Shown piece after piece: positions 58,166 through 64,000 of a DNA stretch of 64,000 nt. Under the pieces are notes generated by a model that saw only the letters and a list, made by a program, of their open reading frames with translations, was not told the origin of the DNA and ran no database searches. Made by a program: the position numbers and the translations under genes. The number at the start of each line of letters is the position of its first letter. Within the stretch, counting starts at the first letter, position 1. Source of the stretch: Endomychus coccineus (Eukaryota > Arthropoda > Insecta > Coleoptera > Endomychidae); contig OY294068.1 in NCBI GenBank assembly GCA_958510875.1, positions 16,655,282-16,719,281 on the forward strand. The letters run 5' to 3'.

Positions 58166-58959
58166 TAGATTCAGTGATTTGTTCGTATTTATTACCGAAA
58201 TTACTGAGTTGAAGAATTCTGAATGACAGTTCATCATGGATCATAAATGGGTCAGGAACTTCACACTGTGAGGAATGTTTTCCTACCATCTTGAAGTATA
58301 TTTTTCGCACTAGGGATCTAGGGTCATTAGTTCTAATTTAATTACTTTCGTGAGTGTAAGATTTCGTAGTTGTAAAAGCCTATGTGCTAATAGGGATAAT
58401 GTATTATGTATGTTAGAACGCTAGATAGACACGTAACAAATGCCTGTTGAAAACAAATGACGACTGGCATTATCCATTACTCCGCCCCGAACGAATGTAG
58501 CAGGCAGGGGAGCATGTAACACGTCATTACTGTATCCATAAAGGCAATCATATTGGACCGCACTTATTATTTTTCCAGATCATAAAATCCACGACTAACA
58601 AATCATTTTTCCTTCACCCGACATTTCAGAAAAGAACAGTTACAAGCCAGGCGATAATGCGGCAGATAAGGATCGCTTGCATTGCTATTATAGACGCGAG
58701 TTAGCTGAAAGCTCGTGGTATATTATGAAATAAATGCTGGTTTTTTACGATCGAACATCAAAACCCTCCGAACAGAAAGCAATTACTTGTTGTGAAAATG
58801 GTATTTCTATTTTTTTTCGTTTGTCTGGAGGGTAGAAGCTTGCAAAGTGCATTCCAGTGGAACGAAGCCGATAGAGAAAAATGTAGTCGTGGGTGGGTAC
58901 ATTACTTCGACTCGACAAGGTTGTAAATGATATGTACAGTTATGATCCAATGATATCCA
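58166..58959. other. stretch without recognised genes
   Basis: No repeat partner or motif noticed. Part of it may be 5' sequence of the LINE at 58960. Confidence 0.4.
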
Positions 58960-60690
58960 TAAGTTCATGGGATTTTTTAGGAAATTAACTAAGTTCGAAG
59001 TATTGATGGCATTTGATAGGTCAATGAATCTATCTGAAACTTCAGAACAATGTTTGTCAGCAGACACTTCACCTCAAGCGTTAGGGTTGATAACATCCAC
59101 CGAATACTCGTTTTCCACACATTCTGCTCCTCAAACTAGTATAATAAATAATCATGATCTTTTCTTCCTCCTCACTGATCCCCAAGAAATCATATCTATC
59201 ATTAATTCATCAAAAAAATATGGAATCGGTAGGTCCTGATGATGTTCCTACTTACGTCCTGAAATATGTGGCGCAATACATTGCAATACCTTCATCAGTT
59301 ATGATCAATATGGCAACAGAGAGTGGTACGTTTCACGATTCATTAAGAATTGCAAAAATAAAACCAGTATTCAAAAAAAGGAGACAAAAAAACATATCAA
59401 ATTATCATCCGATTGTAGTCCTGAATAACTTCAGCAAAATATTTCAAAAAGCATTTTATGAACGAATAATTTCTATGTTCGAAAACCACACCTTCCTAAA
59501 CGAAGTTCAAAATGGGTTCCGAAGAATCCGCTCCGATATCAGAGCTGTGTATCTGGCCCTCTATGATATGTTAAATTCCTTGAATAATGAATAAACTCAC
59601 TGTAACAATATGCATTGATTTATCAAAAGCTTGCGATTGGGTAGATCATGATATACTTCTCCAAAAACTTGAATGCTACGGTATAATTGGTATTACACTG
59701 AAAAATTTCATCATGCCTGACCAATAGAAAACAACATTAAATTACTGTCAGGTTGTAAAAGGGGTGCTCCACGGGTCAATATTGAGAAAACTGCAATAAT
59801 GTACATGATATTATGGAAGAGGGCGTCGTTCAGTTCTCAGATGAAGAGAGTGAAGATATCATGAAGCAAACAATTTGACAGAAACTAATAAAAATAGAAC
59901 AATACTTTGAGGAGAACTGCCTGAAATTGAACAATGAAAAAACAGATCAATAAATACTCATACCAAAAAGAAAACTCAATTTAGTGCACATTACAATCAC
60001 CACAAACTTGTCTGAACAAATGAAATAAAATTTGTAGGAATAAAAATAGATCACAAACTTGATTAAAGATTACATTTTGATTCACTCACCAAAGAACTAG
60101 GCAAATATTGTTACGCACTGAAAGAACAGCTGAAATTGATAGGGAAACAGCATTGATCACTTACAATGTTGAATCTAGGCTTAGGTACGGAAGCATCTTT
60201 TGGGCACCTGACTTCGAAAGAATTTGTATTCTACAGAAGAAAATGTTGAGAGGTATCTTCAATATCAAGCAAACCACTAGCTGTAAACCGGACTCCATTA
60301 TCAATTCAATACTTACCCTTACAGGTATATACATAATATATGAAGCATTCTTATTCGTAAAGAAGAATCAGGACTTACTTAACAAATACTCTAGAAGTCA
60401 CTCACATGATACTAGACCTAAAGAAGACCTACTATGTGAACGCTGTAATTTCTCATATATCCCGTACAATGTACACTTCTGTATGTTGAAAATTATTTTC
60501 AAATTTTCAAATTATATGAATGATAATACTATCCAATAATAATGTATATGACGTCATCGGTGTATATTTTATTCAATTTTAACTATAACTTATAATTTAA
60601 ACTCTAATCTTCCACTATTTTTAAGCTTTGGATTTCATATTGTATTTTATTCTATTTTATGACACGTTCAACAACCTAAATAGGTTTTTA
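58960..60690 (+). pseudogene. near-complete LINE reverse transcriptase, frameshifted
   Basis: The full set of RT blocks can be followed. SSKKYGIG (59207) then DDVPTYVLKYVAQYIAIPSS leads to NISNYHPIVVLNNFSKIFQK (about 59391-59450) and LNEVQNGFRRIRSDI. In the next frame TICIDLSKACDWVDHDILLQ carries motif A. The GVPQGS block is degraded (KRGAPRVNIE or KGVLHGSIL by frame, about 59758) and the YADD block reads FSDEE (about 59840). Then come INKIEQYFEENCLKLNNEKT-type (frame-shifted) and VESRLRYGSIFWAPDFERIC (60170 on), LQKKMLRGIFNIKQT and KEDLLCERCNFSYIPYNVHF at the C terminus. There are at least four frame changes. No endonuclease was found upstream, so the copy is 5'-truncated. The 3' UTR is about 150 bp. 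Confidence 0.85.
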
Positions 60691-60694
60691 AAAG

Positions 60695-61795
60695 CTATTG
60701 CATATAGCTTTTATTGCGGGCTTTGAGCGCGGCGACCGAATCAAGAAATTCCGTAACGAAAATAAAACCTAACACCCCCCACTCCGCCTACCATGTAGCT
60801 CGGCCGAGCGTTCGCTTAACGTGTATGTATATGGTACGACTGCACGAAGCTCGCACGGATCGAGACGAGCTGCTTCGAAATCGGACGAATACGTAAGCAG
60901 CTGTTTGTGAGAAAGTATATAGGTGTATAGGTATCTATCATATCTTTATAATGCCACACTCACCGCATGTGCGCCCTGTATATATACTGTTGTAGATACT
61001 GTTCCAAAAGGTGAGGTAGCTATTTACCAAAATAATCATGATGTTACTAATATTATGACTCCGAATATTGAAATAAACATTGCATACGTTAGCGATGTTA
61101 ATGTTAGGTGCTCATTTGTTGGAGATATTTGTGCGTGCTTATGCAAACTTAGAAAGGGCCTACACATAGTCATGGTAGCAATTCACATTTATCCGAATCC
61201 AAAATTGGACGAGGTAGAGCATTTTATTCATCGCACTTTACTGGAGTACACTGAAGAAGGGTCGAAAATACTTGGTACAAATGGTAATAAATTTCCACTT
61301 ATCTTGGCTGGCGATTTCAACATCAACTTCGCTGATAAAAAATCAGAGCGGTTGACAACTTTTCTTTCGGAAAAATTGAATTTGAAAATGAATCATGATC
61401 CACAAGAATCCACAACAAAATATGGGACCACCATTAACGCGGTATTTTCCAGATATTCAGAGGATATCAAGTCTCAAACTTATGTTTCTTATTTCAGTTA
61501 CCATAAACCTATAGTTTCAATGATAAAAATTCCTGAATAACCTACATGTATTGTAAGATAATAAAAATATTTTAAACGATATTATTTATTCAATAAAAGA
61601 AAAAAAATTGTTTTCTTGTCGGTCACCACGCTCAAAAAGTGTAACTTGAATTAATATCGAAGAAAAAACTTTAATAAATATCAAAGAAAAAAAAATACTG
61701 CATAAATAAAAAATAAATAAATAATTATAATTGCATAAGTTGAGGAAAAATGCTATGCAATAGCTTTACCGCGGCAGTCCCCGTGTGCCACACTT
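60695..61795 (+). mobile_element. Helentron-like element with endonuclease remnant
   Basis: The left end has the hairpin aaaagctat-tgcat-atagctttt followed by 'attgcgggctttgagcgcgg'. The right end has gctat-gca-atagc followed by 'tttaccgcggcagtccccgt'. Such 'GC..ATAGCTTTTA.CGCGG' ends resemble Helitron-like (Helentron) termini of insects. The orphan endonuclease inside supports this, because Helentrons can carry an endonuclease fused to the helicase. No Rep or helicase remains. Confidence 0.55.
60923..61540 (+). CDS. endonuclease/exonuclease/phosphatase-fold domain, N-truncated
   Basis: The 205-codon frame carries the C-terminal half of an EEP domain: VMVAIHIYPNPKLDEVEHFI, then FPLILAGDFNINFADKKSER with the GDFN catalytic Asp and Asn at about codons 131-134, STTKYGTTINAVFSRYSED, and TYVSYFSYHKPIVSMI, the SxH catalytic His (near codon 197). 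The YFSYHKPI ending is unlike the LINE endonucleases elsewhere in this window. It resembles endonuclease domains attached to PIF1-type helicases of Helentrons. The frame is open to a TAA with no lesion. The metal-binding Asn and Glu of the N-terminal half are absent, so it is probably not a whole enzyme. The first 60 codons are less certain. Confidence 0.7.
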   Translation: MYRYLSYLYNATLTACAPCIYTVVDTVPKGEVAIYQNNHDVTNIMTPNIEINIAYVSDVNVRCSFVGDICACLCKLRKGLHIVMVAIHIYPNPKLDEVEHFIHRTLLEYTEEGSKILGTNGNKFPLILAGDFNINFADKKSERLTTFLSEKLNLKMNHDPQESTTKYGTTINAVFSRYSEDIKSQTYVSYFSYHKPIVSMIKIPE

Positions 61796-62359
61796 ATTTT
61801 TTTCCTATATAATGTATGTATTTGTATATATTATATCTATATGTATCTATGAGAATTTATTGTATCTATATGCCTTGAGGAGGAACTTACAAACATTATC
61901 TTATCTTATCACTCGATTGGGGCACTATTTTCATTAGCCTATATCCGACAGTTTTTTATGCAAAACTATGTGTTCGTATTTATAGTAAAATGACATGTAA
62001 ATGCGGCAAAATAGTCGTTATTACTGTTCAATCGAATAATAAGTTGCCTGCACACTACGATAGATACAATAGATATATAACTAATAATGATGGAAGACAA
62101 TATACCTACCGGGCGGCAATATGGGTAACAATGCTCGTCACATAAGCATGATAACAATCCTATTACCTACTCAATCAGCTGATATCATTGACATAACGTT
62201 GTTGGAACGGATAGACGAGCATCGTAAATTTCGAAATAGTAATCGTGCCCTACAAAATGAATATTTGTTATCGTACTTTGAATGGAGATAACTGAATATT
62301 GTTATCAGATTTAACTTCTGATGTACTTGATCTGTTAGATTATAGCCAACAATATTTAT
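61796..62359. other. stretch without recognised genes
   Basis: Nothing recognised apart from 'tgtatctatatgtatctatg'-type low complexity near 61835. Confidence 0.4.
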
Positions 62360-62560
62360 ATGTAAATTCTCGAGATATAAGCCACACTAACAAATAAGTT
62401 TAATACTTTACTTTTTTGGTCTCACGACCATGATCAGAAAACGTATTAATGTCTGAAACGGGATTCTTGAAACTAATCGTATCAAGCACAAAGTTTGTAA
62501 CATATTGTAACATATTAATATTCTAAGTATATGAATATATATCAAAAAACCACTGCAAAG
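62360..62560 (-). repeat. degraded Penelope-type LTR-like fragment
   Basis: 'ggtctcacgaccatgatcag' and 'aaactaatcgtatcaagcac' follow the order of 34540-34620. The ACGTACGTTTC part of the hammerhead is lost. Confidence 0.65.
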
Positions 62561-62664
62561 CAATTTTTTCTATAGTCATCTCATGAAATGTGGGAATAGA
62601 CTTACAAAACGAACGATAATGCGTTCAAATATCCACGGCCACTACGATCTCCCCCATCATGGTT

Positions 62665-64000
62665 TCATGTATTATGTAACCATAATGGAAGAGACCGTAG
62701 TGGTCCGAGTGGCCAGAGGATGCCTGTAGGGGGGAGTACTCTCTCCACTTCTGTGGAACCTGGTCGTGAACGGCCTACTGAAAACTCTCCAGGACAAAGG
62801 ATACAGAGCCCTTGGATATGCCGACGACATAGTTGCCATGGAACGAATGAACACAACTCCACGGGCAGAGATCAAATGAAAAAGACTCTGGATCTGGTGA
62901 TAACATGGACGTATTGAGAGGGGCTGGATATTAGTCCCCACAAGGTCACCGTAGTAGCATCCAAGAGATTCGAGGAGAAACTGTTAAGATGAGAGGGGAA
63001 GTTGAATATCTTGGAGTGACACTAGACTCCAAACTCACTTGGAACCAACATCTGGGAAAAGTAACTGAAAAAGCAGAGACCTCATTATTTGTGACTAGAC
63101 GCTCATTCAAAAAAAATGGGGCTGCGACCGAACATGCTCTACTGGTTTTACAACATGGTGCTTAAACCTGCAATAACATAGGCTTCTTCGGTATGGTGGC
63201 CTGAAAGACAACAAAGAGTGACCACGACAAGACTAATCCAGGTCCAGAGACTTGCATGTCTTGGATACACAAGGGCCTTGAAATCTACGCCCACTACAGG
63301 TATGGATACACTTCTGGGAGTACCTCCTCTCCAATCGATAATTCAAGAAGAGGCAAGGATTTGCGCCTTCAGAAATACACTGGAGAATGTTCACATTGGG
63401 CCAGGACACGTGAGCATCGTAAAAATTGTGACCAAGGACGTGTTAGGTATGAGAACAGCTCACATTCAAAACCAATACTATTTTAACAAGACATTCAGGG
63501 TATCAATACCAGGAAGGACTGAATGACAACATACAAACATGGGCGATATTGTACAGGGAAAGATCTGGTATACAGACGGATCTAAGACATAAAAAGGCGC
63601 AGGTGGAGGAGTATATTCAAGAAGCTCAAAGACTGGCTTCAGCTGGTGATTGGATAAACACACTTCTGTCTTCCAAGCAGAGGTATATGCAATCCTCCAA
63701 TGCGTGGAGGAAAACAATCGGAGAGTCATCGATCCACATATTGACAGACAGTCAGGCTGCACTTAAGGCAATGAGAAGTCAGGAAGTGACATCCCGTCTG
63801 GTATGGACATGCAAAGAAGAACTCGAAATACTGGCAGACCGAAACCGTGTTGAGCTGATCTGGGTGCCGGAACATCAGGGAGCGACAGGCATCAGAAAAA
63901 CCAACGAGCTTGCAAGAGGAGAGTCAGAGAACGCTTCAGATCCAGAACAGGCTACGGGGGTACCAGAACGTACAGGGTGTCCCATTTTGGGTACTTTCGC
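62665..64000 (+). pseudogene. LINE ORF2: RT palm to RNase H, cut by the window end
   Basis: VVVRVARGC (62697) leads into GVLSPLLWNLVVNGLLKTLQ (about 62734-62795, CPQGG with the Gln lost to a stop) and RALGYADDIVAM (about 62808-62843), an intact YADD box. VTVVASKRF and a frameshifted LGVTLDSKLTWNQHLGK follow near 63010-63060. The thumb reads RLIQVQRLACLGYTRALKST and then GMDTLLGVPPLQSIIQEEAR (63220-63360). IWYTDGSKT at 63562 starts the RNase H domain (catalytic Asp), then SVFQAEVYAILQCVEEN (Glu), HILTDSQAALKAMRS (Asp, in another frame), and LIWVPEHQGATG and NELAR near 63860-63920. Frames change at least five times. This is the best view of the RNase H-bearing LINE family here. Confidence 0.88.

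Noticed and set aside
1..64000. CRISPR arrays, bacterial operons or prophage
   Set aside because: No regularly spaced short repeats, no ribosome-binding-site pattern, and introns plus LINE, SINE and Penelope elements show a eukaryotic genome.

Overview
The window looks like insect nuclear DNA that is AT-rich and contains no recognisable single-copy host gene. The mix of elements (Penelope-like elements, several clades of non-LTR retrotransposon, a tRNA-derived SINE, Helentron-like ends, Crypton-like tyrosine recombinases and many fold-back or MITE-type elements) suggests an arthropod. A beetle is a reasonable guess but the sequence does not prove it. A run of exactly 200 Ns (51816-52015) marks a scaffold gap.

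Almost everything identifiable is a decayed, often nested, transposable element. Two groups of non-LTR elements (LINEs) recur. One carries an RNase H domain and a C-terminal CCHC-type motif (5485-5800, 7305-9005, 12150-12660, 17850-18860, 44340-44670, 46905-47120, 49826-50640, 62665-64000). The other has GVPQGS-type reverse transcriptases without visible RNase H (9246-9600, 19830-20720, 40640-41720, 42400-43730, 51370-51815, 58960-60690). Penelope-like coding remains lie at 12670-12850, 13386-14155, 23300-24960 and 34970-36150, and at least eight LTR-like fragments of the same elements are scattered through the window.

The most striking signals are three. (1) The Penelope LTR-like repeats carry hammerhead-ribozyme-like motifs in which stem III is the self-complementary octamer ACGTACGT. 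Two of them sit head to head in a 654-bp palindrome (10096-10749) whose 315-bp arms differ at about five positions. (2) Two convergent copies of an intron-containing Crypton-like tyrosine recombinase lie at 54917-56035 (+, one premature stop) and 56690-57655 (-, frameshifted), with a third N-terminal scrap upstream and short perfect palindromes around them. (3) An orphan endonuclease/exonuclease/phosphatase ORF (60923-61540) is bracketed by Helentron-like GCTATTGCA/TGCAATAGC ends.

The left third (1-9600) holds a TA-flanked 1.15-kb MITE, dispersed repeats and LINE fossils. The middle (10-37 kb) is dominated by Penelope remains, long fold-backs and more LINE scraps. The right part (37-64 kb) holds LINE fossils, the gap with its SINE, the recombinase pair, a fairly complete LINE RT and the Helentron-like segment. 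Boundaries of decayed elements are approximate because no alignment could be run.
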